64,000 nt of DNA from CAYJHC01 sp964369465 (GCA_964369465.1 CAYJEX010000001.1:92874-156873); one strand, 5' to 3'. Shown: positions 15,790 through 24,321, counted from the first letter of the stretch. The notes: generated from the sequence alone by a model not told the origin. A program made the numbers and translations.

Positions 15790-18081
15790 ATGGAAAAATA
15801 CTTAAACAATTTCAAAAATTGCTTACAAAAAGAAGATCCTTTTTGTAAAGATTCATGCCCTTTTAGCTATGATATCTTTGCTTTCTTAGAAAAAATCAAA
15901 ACCGGCAATTTTAACGCAGCTTATAAAACGTATAGAAACGGTGTAGGTTTTCCTTCCATTGTTTCTTCGCTATGTTCTGAAAGCTGCAATTCCTCTTGCC
16001 CTCTTGGAGAAAGCATAAACTTGAAGAAATTAGAACAATCAGTCGTTGCACTAGCTGATAAAAAAACACCTACCGATTATAATTTACCTCTAAAAAAAGA
16101 AAAAATTGCTATTATTGGTGGAGGAATTAGCGGACTTGGATGCCTGCTTAGGCTAGCTACAAAAAAATATCATGTTGATTTGTATGAAAAGTCCAACAGA
16201 CTCGGAGGAACATTACATGATCTTTTCGACTCTTCTTTAATCCAAGAAGACATTAATCTTCAATTAATGAACGAGCAATACAATGTATATTTAGAGAAAG
16301 AAATCAAAGACTTGGCTGATCTGTCGTCCTATGATGCAATCTACATCGCAACAGGAAAAAAAGGGAACACTTTCGGGTTTACCCCAACTTTACATGAAGA
16401 TTTTATTGATTTGCCTAAACATTCCACTGATAACTCAACTTATTCTTTTCCTAACAATAACTCAGCTGTTTTCTTCGGGGGAGAAGTTCTTGGTGTAAGC
16501 AAAACAAATGCCTTAGCTATGGGATTGTCTGCTGCCATTTGTATAGACAACTACATAAAAACAGGTAATATTAATTATGGTGATGGACAAAAGAAGTCAA
16601 AAATAATTATTGAGCCATCCCTACTACATAATGATCCCGAAGTAACTCCAGCAGTTACATTTACTAAAGAGACTGCCATAGAGGAAGCCCATCGTTGTAT
16701 CCTCTGTCAGTGCAACCCATGTCAACTATATTGTGATTTGGCTTCTTTCGAAAAAAAATGGCCGCTTAGAATGAGAGATGAAATACAAGCAACAACTCTA
16801 CCTGGATCGTCAGAGGTAAAAGCAACTCCTGCAAAGCGCCTAATAAATACTTGTACGCAATGCGGACTTTGCCAAGATACATGCCCAAAAGACATTGACT
16901 TGGGAGGCCTTATTCTTGAAGCCAGAAAAAGCATGCATAGACAAGAAAAAATGCCATGGGTCTTTAACGAATTTTGGTTAAAAGATATGTCTTTTTCTAA
17001 CGAAGAAGCTTCATTAATCAAAGCGCCAATTAATTATTCTACCCCTGATTATTTGTTTTTTCCTGGATGCCAATTATCTGCAAGTGAACCATCGCTTGTA
17101 AGTAAAGCATATTCTTACTTATTGTCAAAAAACCCATCCGTTGGAATATTTTTAGGTTGTTGCGGGATCCCTGCTTCGTGGGCAGGACAAGACGATCTTA
17201 AAGAAGAAGTCTTAGGAAAAATAAAAAACACTTGGAACAATCTAGGCAAACCTACTTTTATCTTAGCTTGCCCTTCTTGTAAAAAATTCTTCGAGGAATT
17301 TTTACAAGAAATAAACCTTTCATATTTATATGACTTTCTAGATAAAGAAGACTTTTTTATTTCACATAATAAAGAATATACCATTTTTGACCCATGCACT
17401 ACTCGCACTAGCGATTCCGTTAGAAAAACAATAAGAAACCTTTTATCTTCAACAGATCTTATTATAAGAAGCAACGATTATCATGAAAAATTTAGCGGTT
17501 GTTGTAGCTATGGCGGACAAAGTCATATAGCAAACCCTCTTTTTATTAACCACATCAAAGAGAGGCGAGTTTCAGAATCATCACTTCCTTACATTACCTA
17601 CTGTATTAATTGTAGAGATTCCTTTAAAGACTCACTTTTAGGATCTGTTCACATCTTGGATTTGTTTTTTAATAATAATCCTACGAATCCAACAATTACT
17701 GAACGACGACTTAATAGACTTCACCTTAAAAAATTGCTTCTTGAAAATTATTGGAGTGAAAAAATGAAAATAGAAAGACATGAATTATTGAAAAACATTG
17801 TTATTTCCGATGAGCTTAAAGTTGTTTTAAACAACGCAAGAATCTTGGAAGATGAAGTGGCATCTGTAATAGAATTTTGCGAAAAAACAAAACGAGTTAT
17901 TTTTGATGAAGAAACCAATTCACTTTCTGGATATAAAAAAATTGGAAAAGCAACTTATTGGGTTGAATATATAAAGGAAGACAAAGAATATATTCTAGTA
18001 AATGCCTATACACATAGAATTTCTATAGATTTGGAGGATGTTTGGAATGGAGAAAAAAGAATCAACGAAGAAATGTTATAG
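15790..18081 (+). CDS. Pyridine-nucleotide oxidoreductase with ferredoxin and CCG domains
   Basis: A 763-residue soluble electron-transfer protein built from several parts. A GltD-like N-terminal Fe-S region has Cys11, 19, 23, 62, 66 and 70. A Rossmann fold follows with IGGGISG at 109-115, but the usual full FAD/NAD double domain is shortened. Next is a two-cluster ferredoxin segment (CILCQCNPCQLYC, then CTQCGLCQDTCP), then CCG domains as in HdrB/LutA (FLGCCGIP, FSGCCSYGG). A final domain of about 120 residues is not recognised. It resembles the dicluster-binding oxidoreductases found with DVU_155x-type clusters (recalled). No clear Shine-Dalgarno precedes the ATG. It may link NAD(P)H to the MOP enzyme or act in maturation. 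Confidence 0.8.
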   Translation: MEKYLNNFKNCLQKEDPFCKDSCPFSYDIFAFLEKIKTGNFNAAYKTYRNGVGFPSIVSSLCSESCNSSCPLGESINLKKLEQSVVALADKKTPTDYNLPLKKEKIAIIGGGISGLGCLLRLATKKYHVDLYEKSNRLGGTLHDLFDSSLIQEDINLQLMNEQYNVYLEKEIKDLADLSSYDAIYIATGKKGNTFGFTPTLHEDFIDLPKHSTDNSTYSFPNNNSAVFFGGEVLGVSKTNALAMGLSAAICIDNYIKTGNINYGDGQKKSKIIIEPSLLHNDPEVTPAVTFTKETAIEEAHRCILCQCNPCQLYCDLASFEKKWPLRMRDEIQATTLPGSSEVKATPAKRLINTCTQCGLCQDTCPKDIDLGGLILEARKSMHRQEKMPWVFNEFWLKDMSFSNEEASLIKAPINYSTPDYLFFPGCQLSASEPSLVSKAYSYLLSKNPSVGIFLGCCGIPASWAGQDDLKEEVLGKIKNTWNNLGKPTFILACPSCKKFFEEFLQEINLSYLYDFLDKEDFFISHNKEYTIFDPCTTRTSDSVRKTIRNLLSSTDLIIRSNDYHEKFSGCCSYGGQSHIANPLFINHIKERRVSESSLPYITYCINCRDSFKDSLLGSVHILDLFFNNNPTNPTITERRLNRLHLKKLLLENYWSEKMKIERHELLKNIVISDELKVVLNNARILEDEVASVIEFCEKTKRVIFDEETNSLSGYKKIGKATYWVEYIKEDKEYILVNAYTHRISIDLEDVWNGEKRINEEML

Positions 18082-18244
18082 ATGTGACGTTCCTTTGGAA
18101 GTTAGAACTACTCAATTTTCATATTTAAATAGAACATTTAGTCATCCCGTACCTAGATGCCCTTCTTGCGGACAAGTTTTCATTGATAAAAACCTTGCTA
18201 AAGGAAAAATGGCTTCCGTGGAAGAAAGTTTTGAAGATAAATAG
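18047..18244 (+). CDS. Small zinc-ribbon-like redox protein (DVU_1557-type)
   Basis: A 65-residue protein with two CxxC pairs: KCYRCD near the N-terminus and RCPSCGQ in the middle. It is likely a zinc ribbon or rubredoxin-like site. The start at 18047 is chosen because GGAGG at 18033-18037 lies nine bases upstream; the earlier in-frame ATG at 18038 touches that site. It overlaps the end of the preceding gene by 35 bp, so the two are translationally coupled. A protein of this sort lies beside the oxidoreductase in the Desulfovibrio cluster (recalled). It may be a subunit or electron carrier for it. Confidence 0.75.
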   Translation: MEKKESTKKCYRCDVPLEVRTTQFSYLNRTFSHPVPRCPSCGQVFIDKNLAKGKMASVEESFEDK

Positions 18245-18252
18245 AGGATCAA

Positions 18253-18855
18253 ATGAAAAAAGAAAAGATAGTTTTTATTGGAAATAGTATTGTTAAAGGT
18301 TTTCCTTTTAAGAATAGTCAATCTTTTGTTGGCCTCTTAAGAGAAAACACCAAACTAGATATCATAAACAAAGGGGTTAATGGAGATACTTCTGATGGTA
18401 TTATTTCAAGATTTGAAAAAGATGTTTTGTCTTTCAACCCTACAAAAGTTTTTATTATGTCAGGCACAAATGATTTTATTCATAATTTAAAAACTCCTCA
18501 AGAAACTGCCTTTTCTATTCTTGAAATGGTTGATATATCTCATTCTCATAACATTGAAACCTATGTATTAACACCTATTCCTTTAGATGTTGATATGGCT
18601 ACAAGACTTTGGATGGTTGGAAGCAATATAAATTTCAATGAAATTCAAAAGCTTTTGGAAGAATATAAAAAAGAGCTTTTATTATCAAAGCCCTTTTCTT
18701 CTCTAAATGTTATTGATTTATATTCTTCTTATATGAATTTTTCTAAAAATTCAGGTTCTAATATTTCTTATCACGATGGATTACATCCTTCATTAAAGGG
18801 TCATCAATTTATTTTCGAATTTTTAAAAACTTCATTTCCTTTTTTTAATTGTTAG
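18253..18855 (+). CDS. SGNH/GDSL-family hydrolase
   Basis: A 200-residue esterase-fold protein. Block I is FIGNSIVKG with the nucleophile Ser12 (GNS in place of GDS), block II is NKGVNGDTSDGI, block III is MSGTNDF, and block V is YHDGLHPSLKGH with the Asp/His pair. There is no signal peptide, so it acts in the cytoplasm. It starts 8 bp after the zinc-ribbon gene with an AGAGGA site, hence in the same operon. Its end overlaps the end of recF on the other strand by 11 bp. An intracellular hydrolase in a cofactor or maturation cluster could cleave an ester or thioester intermediate; that is inference. Confidence 0.82.
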   Translation: MKKEKIVFIGNSIVKGFPFKNSQSFVGLLRENTKLDIINKGVNGDTSDGIISRFEKDVLSFNPTKVFIMSGTNDFIHNLKTPQETAFSILEMVDISHSHNIETYVLTPIPLDVDMATRLWMVGSNINFNEIQKLLEEYKKELLLSKPFSSLNVIDLYSSYMNFSKNSGSNISYHDGLHPSLKGHQFIFEFLKTSFPFFNC

Positions 18856-19930
18856 TTTCTTTCTTTATTTTTCCATTTTCTACATGAAAAATGTTTTTTT
18901 TCCCTCCCACCAATTTCATCATATTACTTGACAAGCTTGTAGTTGTAATAAATACCTGTAGATCTTTTAAATATTCCATTGAAAATTCTTGTCTTTCATC
19001 ATCTAAATCTGAAAAAACATCATCTAATAAAATAATCGGGTTTTCCTTTTTTATTTCCTTGATTATTTCTATTTCTGCAAGTTTCAATGATAGCGCTGCT
19101 GTCCTTTGCTGTCCTTGAGATCCAAATTTTCTTGCATCTATATTATTTATAAAAATTTTTAAATCATCTTTGTGTGGACCTTTTGTCGTTGTTCTATACA
19201 AAATATCGTTATTCAAACTTTCTTCCATTATTTCTTTATATTTTTCTTCATCTTTTATGTTGCTTTCATATTTAATATAAAAGTCTTCATTTTTTTTTAT
19301 ATTATTATATATTTTTTTACTAATATGATTAAGTTTATTTATAAATATTTTTCTTTCTTTTATTATTTCTTTTCCATATTTTATTAGTTCTTCTGTCCAA
19401 ACTTCTAATAATTCCTTTTTTATGGTTTTTTCCTTAAGATATTTATTTCTGAGAAATAAAATTTTATTATAACTATATAAATTATTATAATAAGATAAAC
19501 TCAACTGACACATTTCCCTATTAATAAAAGATCTTCTTTTTTCTGGATCTTCTTTTATTATTTTTAGATCTTCTGGGTAAAAAATAACAGTCATTATATT
19601 TCCAACTAATTCATTTAATTTTTTTATTTTTATTCCATTTATTTTTATTACTTTTTCCCCAAGGTTATTAATAAAATATTCTATTCTGTTTTCTTCTTCT
19701 TCTTTTTCATAATTAACAACTATATTTCCAAATTTTTTTTCAAAACTTATTATTTCTTTATCATTATTTGTCCTAAATGATTTTGAAAAAGAAGTTATAT
19801 AAATAGATTCAAGTAAATTTGTCTTTCCTTGAGCGTTTTTTCCTATAATAATATTAAAACCATCTTCAAATTCCAGAAATTCTTTTTCATAATTTCTTAT
19901 ATTTTCTAATTTTATGTTTTTTATTCTCAT
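18845..19930 (-). CDS. recF: RecF recombination/repair ATPase
   Basis: RecF loads RecA at gapped DNA behind stalled forks. The 361-residue chain has the opening IKNIKLENIRNYEKE, Walker A GKNAQGKTNLLE near residue 35, the ABC-type signature region KFGSQGQQRTAALSLKLAE and Walker B PIILLDDVFSDLD. It starts 3 bp after dnaN, in the standard dnaA-dnaN-recF order. The gene is very AT-rich, with many AGA, ATA and AAA codons, like the rest of the origin-proximal minus strand. Confidence 0.95.
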   Translation of the reverse strand: MRIKNIKLENIRNYEKEFLEFEDGFNIIIGKNAQGKTNLLESIYITSFSKSFRTNNDKEIISFEKKFGNIVVNYEKEEEENRIEYFINNLGEKVIKINGIKIKKLNELVGNIMTVIFYPEDLKIIKEDPEKRRSFINREMCQLSLSYYNNLYSYNKILFLRNKYLKEKTIKKELLEVWTEELIKYGKEIIKERKIFINKLNHISKKIYNNIKKNEDFYIKYESNIKDEEKYKEIMEESLNNDILYRTTTKGPHKDDLKIFINNIDARKFGSQGQQRTAALSLKLAEIEIIKEIKKENPIILLDDVFSDLDDERQEFSMEYLKDLQVFITTTSLSSNMMKLVGGKKNIFHVENGKIKKETNN

Positions 19931-19933
19931 TTT

Positions 19934-21043
19934 TTATGATAATCTTACTGGAAGAACAACATACTCGTAATTTTCTTCTTCTATAGATTTAATTAAACAA
20001 GGATTTATATTTTTATTAAAATATATTTTAATAAACTCTTCATTTATTCTTTTCAATATTTCTATAAAAAATTTACAATTATATCCTATTTCTATATTTT
20101 CTCCTTCTTTTTCTAATATTATTTCTTCTTTAATTTCAGCTTCTTCAGAACTTGATTTTATAATCATTAAATTTTCTTTTATTTCTAATCTAATTAGATT
20201 ATTATTTATACTCCTTGAAATTAAATCTGCCCTCTCTAACGAATTTATCATTTCTTCTCTATTAATAACAATATTTGTTAAAAATTCTTTTGGAATATAG
20301 TCTTTATAATTCAAAAAATTTCCTTCCATTATTCTTGTAATGATTTTTGTTTCTTTTACTATAAAAACAACTTTATTTTCACCAATAATAATATTAACAC
20401 TATCATAATCTTCTATTTCACAAATTATTTTATTTATTTCTTTCACAATAGTATAATAAATTAAAAATTTATTTTCATTCATATTTTTTACTTCTTCTTT
20501 TGAAACTGCTATTCTACTTCCATCTGTAGATACTAAACTTATATTATCTTTTTCAATATTAAATAAAATAGAACTAAAAACAGGTTTTTCAATATTTGTA
20601 ACAGGAATAAATTCAGTTTTTTTGAATAATTCCATTAATTTTTCTTTTTTTATGCAAATATTTGAAAAAACACCTTCAACATTTCCTATATTAGGAAAAT
20701 CTTCTTTATCTAAGGTAACTATATTAAAAGAAAAATTTAAACTCTTAACATTTAATATTCTGTCTTCTCCTAAATTAAAGAAAATTTCCTCATTATTTAG
20801 TTTTCTTATTACATCAAAAAAAAGTTTTGCAGGAACAACTGTTTTTCCTTTAATTTCTACAGAACATTCTATAACTGTTTCTATACAAAATTCTAAATCA
20901 GAAGAAGTCAATTTTAATTTATTATCTTCTGTAGTTTCCATTAAAATACCTTTTAATATAGGCATAGTTGTTTTTTGAGAAACTCCTTTTGAAACAATAT
21001 TTAATGATTTCATCAGTTCAAATTGAGAAATAGAAAATTTCAT
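19934..21043 (-). CDS. dnaN: DNA polymerase III beta clamp
   Basis: Sliding clamp that tethers the replicative polymerase. The 369 residues match the family length and show three clamp repeats, with KFSISQFELMKSLNIVSKGV at the start, the PILKGILMET strand and the C-terminal YVVLPVRL that closes the third domain. It lies 153 bp after dnaA, with AAGGAG ahead of the ATG. The coding sequence is one of the most AT-rich in the window. Confidence 0.96.
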   Translation of the reverse strand: MKFSISQFELMKSLNIVSKGVSQKTTMPILKGILMETTEDNKLKLTSSDLEFCIETVIECSVEIKGKTVVPAKLFFDVIRKLNNEEIFFNLGEDRILNVKSLNFSFNIVTLDKEDFPNIGNVEGVFSNICIKKEKLMELFKKTEFIPVTNIEKPVFSSILFNIEKDNISLVSTDGSRIAVSKEEVKNMNENKFLIYYTIVKEINKIICEIEDYDSVNIIIGENKVVFIVKETKIITRIMEGNFLNYKDYIPKEFLTNIVINREEMINSLERADLISRSINNNLIRLEIKENLMIIKSSSEEAEIKEEIILEKEGENIEIGYNCKFFIEILKRINEEFIKIYFNKNINPCLIKSIEEENYEYVVLPVRLS

Positions 21044-21077
21044 AATGATCTCCTTTTTTTATATTATATTAGTTATA

Positions 21078-21089
21078 TTAGTAGTAGTG
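21078..21089 (+). other. TAG triplet run, candidate DnaA-trio element
   Basis: Between dnaA and dnaN the plus strand reads TTAGTAGTAGTG, three TAG triplets in phase, in an AT-rich stretch. DnaA-trios in Bacillus origins are repeats of this kind used for strand opening. Only a weak DnaA-box-like sequence (TGTTAATAA at 21143-21151) is near, so this is tentative. Confidence 0.3.
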
Positions 21090-21196
21090 TTTGTTAATAT
21101 GTTGAAAAGTCATTTTTATAATGAAATAACATACAATTCTGGTGTTAATAAACAAGTTAACAAGTAAATTTTATAATAAAAATTATAAACAAATAA

Positions 21197-22543
21197 TTAA
21201 TCGTCATTAATTATTTTTAAAAGATCAGAAACATATTGGTTTATAGTTTCGTCATTAATAATGTCAGAAGATATTTTTTTGCAAGCATGAAGTACAGTAG
21301 AATGGTCCCTTCCACCAAAAGATTCTCCTATTTTCGGAAGAGATTCATCTGTTAGTTCTCTAGATAAATACATAGCAATTTGTCTAGGTAAAGCAATATT
21401 TCTTGTTCTTTTTATAGAATCCATATCCTTTAGAGAAACAGCAAAATATTTACAAACAGTTCTTTTTATAGATTCTACAGTAATAAATGAATCAGAAGCC
21501 GAAAAAATATCTTTTAAAACTTCTTTTGCTAAAGCTAAATTGATAGGTCTTTTTAATAGAGATGAAAAACTAATAATTCTAGTAAATGCTCCTTCTAATT
21601 CTCTAATATTATATTTGATTTTTTCTGCAACAAAATTTGAAACAGATGAAATATCTTCATTAATTGAAATTCCTTCAGAAATAAACTTGTTTGTAAGAAT
21701 AGCAACACGAGTTTCATAATCAGGAGGATTAATATCAGCAACAATATTCCAAGCAAATCTTGATCTAAGTCTATCATCTAATCTTTCTAGTTTCAATGGG
21801 GGTCTATCACTAGAAATTATTAACTGTTTATTTAAGTCATGGAGATGATTAAAAGTGTGAAAAAATTCTTCCTGAGTAGCATCTTTTCCTTCTAAAAATT
21901 GTATATCATCAATAAGTAGAACATCTACATTTCTATATTTATTTTTAAAATTTTTAAGTTTTGTTTTATTGTTAGAATCTCTAAGGGAAGAAATTAAGTC
22001 AGATGTAAACATTTCAGAAGAAACATATAATACATTTAAAGAAGAATTTTGCAAAATATAGTTACCAATAGCATGTAGAAGATGAGTTTTTCCTAAACCA
22101 GAAGAACCATAAATAAATAATGGATTATAGGCTTGGGAAGGTGCTTCTGCTACAGCTAAAGAGACAGCATGAGCATATTCATTATTTTTACCAACAACAA
22201 AATTCTCAAAATTATATCTAGGATTAAAATAAAATTCCGGAGAAAATTCAGTAGTGGTAGAAAAAGTCGATAAATTTTCAGAAGGCATTTTTTCCAATAA
22301 TAAAATTTCGATGTTGTAAGGCTTATTAAATGATAAAGAAACACATTTTCTTATTAATTCAATATATCTTTCTTGAAGAAGATTTATTTTAAAAGAATCT
22401 TTGCATTCTAAATATAGTGTATTTGTGATTTCATCAGATTTAACAAGTTTTAAATCTGCAAACCATGTATTGTAACTTGTTTCTGGAACTTCAGATTTAA
22501 GGAAATCCAACGTTTTTTTCCAATTGTTTTTTAAAGAATTCAT
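21197..22543 (-). CDS. dnaA: Chromosomal replication initiator DnaA
   Basis: AAA+ initiator that binds oriC. Starting at 22543 it has 448 residues. That ATG has AAGGAG eight bases upstream, and the protein then begins NSLKNNWKKTLDFLKSEVP as usual; a longer frame from 22585 would add 14 atypical residues. Domain I is at the N-terminus. Walker A GSSGLGKTH and Walker B VLLIDDIQFL lie in domain III, and the DNA-binding signature GGRDHSTVLHACKKI lies in domain IV. It is transcribed away from rpmH, leading the dnaA-dnaN-recF operon. A DnaA box inside its own promoter suggests autoregulation. Confidence 0.96.
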   Translation of the reverse strand: MNSLKNNWKKTLDFLKSEVPETSYNTWFADLKLVKSDEITNTLYLECKDSFKINLLQERYIELIRKCVSLSFNKPYNIEILLLEKMPSENLSTFSTTTEFSPEFYFNPRYNFENFVVGKNNEYAHAVSLAVAEAPSQAYNPLFIYGSSGLGKTHLLHAIGNYILQNSSLNVLYVSSEMFTSDLISSLRDSNNKTKLKNFKNKYRNVDVLLIDDIQFLEGKDATQEEFFHTFNHLHDLNKQLIISSDRPPLKLERLDDRLRSRFAWNIVADINPPDYETRVAILTNKFISEGISINEDISSVSNFVAEKIKYNIRELEGAFTRIISFSSLLKRPINLALAKEVLKDIFSASDSFITVESIKRTVCKYFAVSLKDMDSIKRTRNIALPRQIAMYLSRELTDESLPKIGESFGGRDHSTVLHACKKISSDIINDETINQYVSDLLKIINDD

Positions 22544-22576
22544 AAAATTTCTCCTTAATAGAAAATCATATATAAT

Positions 22577-22605
22577 ATAATACAATTTAGTTATCCACAG
22601 GTCAA
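22577..22605 (-). promoter_or_regulatory. dnaA promoter overlapping a DnaA box
   Basis: On the minus strand TTGACC (22605-22600) and TATTAT (22582-22577) are 17 bp apart. The perfect DnaA box at 22591-22599 lies wholly in the spacer, so bound DnaA would block RNA polymerase. Confidence 0.65.
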
Positions 22606-22760
22606 GTGTTTATATTACAGAAAGGATTTACCCTTATCCACAACAAGTGGATAAAAATGTTAACAAAATTTAACATTACACTATATATAGGGAAAAATAA
22701 AAAAAATAAAAAAATTAATTTAAAAATTTGTTTTATTATGTTCAAAAAAAAAAGAGAAGA

Positions 22761-22789
22761 TTGACACAATAAAACTAAAAGAATATAAT
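22761..22789 (+). promoter_or_regulatory. Consensus promoter of the rpmH-rnpA operon
   Basis: TTGACA (22761-22766) and TATAAT (22784-22789) with a 17-bp spacer are a perfect match to the housekeeping consensus, as expected for ribosomal protein and RNase P expression. Confidence 0.85.
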
Positions 22790-22856
22790 TATAAGGTATG
22801 TATGCTGCATTGAAATTAAGAGCAGCAGATAATTTTAGAAAGGAGATATAATTGTA

Positions 22857-22991
22857 ATGAAAAGAACATTTCAACCAAAAAAAAGACAAAGAAAAAAGGA
22901 ACATGGCTTTAGAAAAAGAATGAAAACAAAAGCTGGAAGAAACCTACTAAAGAGAAGAAGATCTAGAGGAAGAAAATCTTTAACTGCTTAG
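22857..22991 (+). CDS. rpmH: 50S ribosomal protein L34
   Basis: The 44-residue, highly basic protein begins MKRTFQPKKRQRKKEHGF and continues RKRMKTKAGRNLLKRRRSRG, the invariant L34 sequence. AAAGGAG lies ahead of the ATG. It is the first gene right of oriC and leads into rnpA. Confidence 0.97.
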   Translation: MKRTFQPKKRQRKKEHGFRKRMKTKAGRNLLKRRRSRGRKSLTA

Positions 22992-23017
22992 TTATAATGA
23001 AAATTAACAGGTGAGAA

Positions 23018-23368
23018 ATGCTAAAAAAGGAAATATTAAGAGGAAATAAGAATTTCCAATTGATTTATAAAAGAGGACAATCTGTAGGAGATCGGTATAT
23101 TGTGTTTTTTTACAGAAAAAATGGACTTGATTATGACAGAAAAGCTTTTTTAGCAAGTAAAAAAGTAGGAAAAAGTGTCCAACGAAATAGAGCAAGAAGA
23201 CTTATGAAGGAAAGCTTTCGGCAAATAGAGTCTAGTTCTAATGTACATAATGTTGGATACGACTATATATTTATAGCTAGAAATACTATAAATGGTGTAA
23301 AAAAAGAAGATGTAAGAAAATCAATGCTCTCTGCAATAAATAGAAGCAAGCTTGGTAAGAAGTCATGA
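23018..23368 (+). CDS. rnpA: Ribonuclease P protein component
   Basis: Protein subunit of RNase P, which trims the 5' ends of tRNA precursors. The 116 residues carry the family signature KVGKSVQRNRARRLMKESFR and the basic N-terminal region. The start follows AGGTGAG. Its TGA stop overlaps the yidD start codon (ATGA), so translation is coupled. Confidence 0.95.
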   Translation: MLKKEILRGNKNFQLIYKRGQSVGDRYIVFFYRKNGLDYDRKAFLASKKVGKSVQRNRARRLMKESFRQIESSSNVHNVGYDYIFIARNTINGVKKEDVRKSMLSAINRSKLGKKS

Positions 23369-23574
23369 AATATGTAGCGATATTTATAATAAAAATATAT
23401 CAAACCTGTATATCACCTTTTTTACCTGCGACATGTAGGTTTTATCCTACGTGCTCAGCTTATTTTATTGAGGCGTTGAAAAAACACGGATTTTTTAAAG
23501 GAACCTATTTGGGAGTAAAGAGAATATTAAAATGTCACCCATTTAATGATGGGGGATATGACCCGGTTCCATAG
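23365..23574 (+). CDS. yidD: Membrane protein insertion efficiency factor YidD
   Basis: The 69-residue protein has the YidD pattern: IYQTCISPFLPATCRFYPTC and SAYFIEALKKHG, then LKCHPFNDGGYDPVP. The Cys and Pro spacing is characteristic. It is peripheral on the inner membrane face and assists YidC. The start codon overlaps the rnpA stop by four bases. Confidence 0.95.
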   Translation: MKYVAIFIIKIYQTCISPFLPATCRFYPTCSAYFIEALKKHGFFKGTYLGVKRILKCHPFNDGGYDPVP

Positions 23575-23601
23575 TCCGCACATAATTTATGGAGGAAATT
23601 A

Positions 23602-24321
23602 ATGCAAGGATTTATTAACTTGTTTGCAGCTCCTTTGGGATTTATTCTTGAATTTTTATATGGCTTTATTCAAAACTATGGTCTTTCGATTATGGCTTTG
23701 ACAGCTGTTGTAAAAATCGCCTTATATCCACTTTATCTAAAACAGATAAAGTCGACAGCAAGTCTTGGAGATATTAGGCCGCAGATGCAAGATATTCAAA
23801 GGAAATATGCACACGATAAAGCAACAATGAACCAGAAAATGTCAGAACTATACAAGGAGGAAAAAATCAATCCTATGGCGGGATGTCTTCCTATGATTAT
23901 TCAAATGCCAATAATATTTGGTTTGTTTACATTACTTAGAGACCCAGCATCAATTTTTGAAGGTAACGAAGAAATGATTTTTGCAACACATGAATCTTTC
24001 TTATGGATAGAGAATTTAAGTCAGCCAGACACATGGATTTTACCGATACTTGCTGGAGTGGCAACTTTCATATCTTTTTCACAAACTTCAAAACAAACAA
24101 TGGGAGCGACAGAAGGACAACCAGGAATGGGTGGAATGACGAAGATGATGAAATACTTCTTCCCAATTATGATTGTTTTGATGGCTAGAAGTTTTGCCGC
24201 AGGTTTGGCAATATATTGGTTCTTCGGACAGGTTGTTCAGATTTTATTTAATTTCCATTTAAATAAAATAAGAAGAAAAATGAAGGAAGAGAGAGAAAAA
24301 GCAAAAAAGAAAAAGAAATAA
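23602..24321 (+). CDS. yidC: YidC/Oxa1-family membrane protein insertase
   Basis: A 239-residue polytopic protein with the Gram-positive Oxa1 core: an N-terminal hydrophobic segment, MALTAVVKIALYPLYLKQIK, the cytoplasmic helical hairpin (about 57-95), GCLPMIIQMPIIFGLFTLL, and two or three further membrane segments. It ends in a Lys-rich tail that can touch the ribosome. No lipobox or cleavable signal is evident. It stands 27 bp after yidD behind a GGAGG site in the usual order. Confidence 0.93.
   Translation: MQGFINLFAAPLGFILEFLYGFIQNYGLSIMALTAVVKIALYPLYLKQIKSTASLGDIRPQMQDIQRKYAHDKATMNQKMSELYKEEKINPMAGCLPMIIQMPIIFGLFTLLRDPASIFEGNEEMIFATHESFLWIENLSQPDTWILPILAGVATFISFSQTSKQTMGATEGQPGMGGMTKMMKYFFPIMIVLMARSFAAGLAIYWFFGQVVQILFNFHLNKIRRKMKEEREKAKKKKK

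Larger units (their letters stand above)
22544..22856. other. Chromosomal origin region (oriC) between dnaA and rpmH
   Basis: This 313-bp gap holds two perfect TTATCCACA DnaA boxes on the plus strand (22591-22599 and 22634-22642) and one near-match on the minus strand (22646-22654, TTATCCACT). An almost pure A/T stretch follows at about 22670-22760 and could serve for unwinding. Divergent dnaA and rpmH promoters flank it. The strand switch of the origin genes happens here. Confidence 0.85.

Noticed and set aside
22561..22585. Longer dnaA starting at 22585
   Set aside because: The extra 14 residues are atypical, and the ATG at 22543 has a proper AAGGAG site and the normal DnaA beginning.
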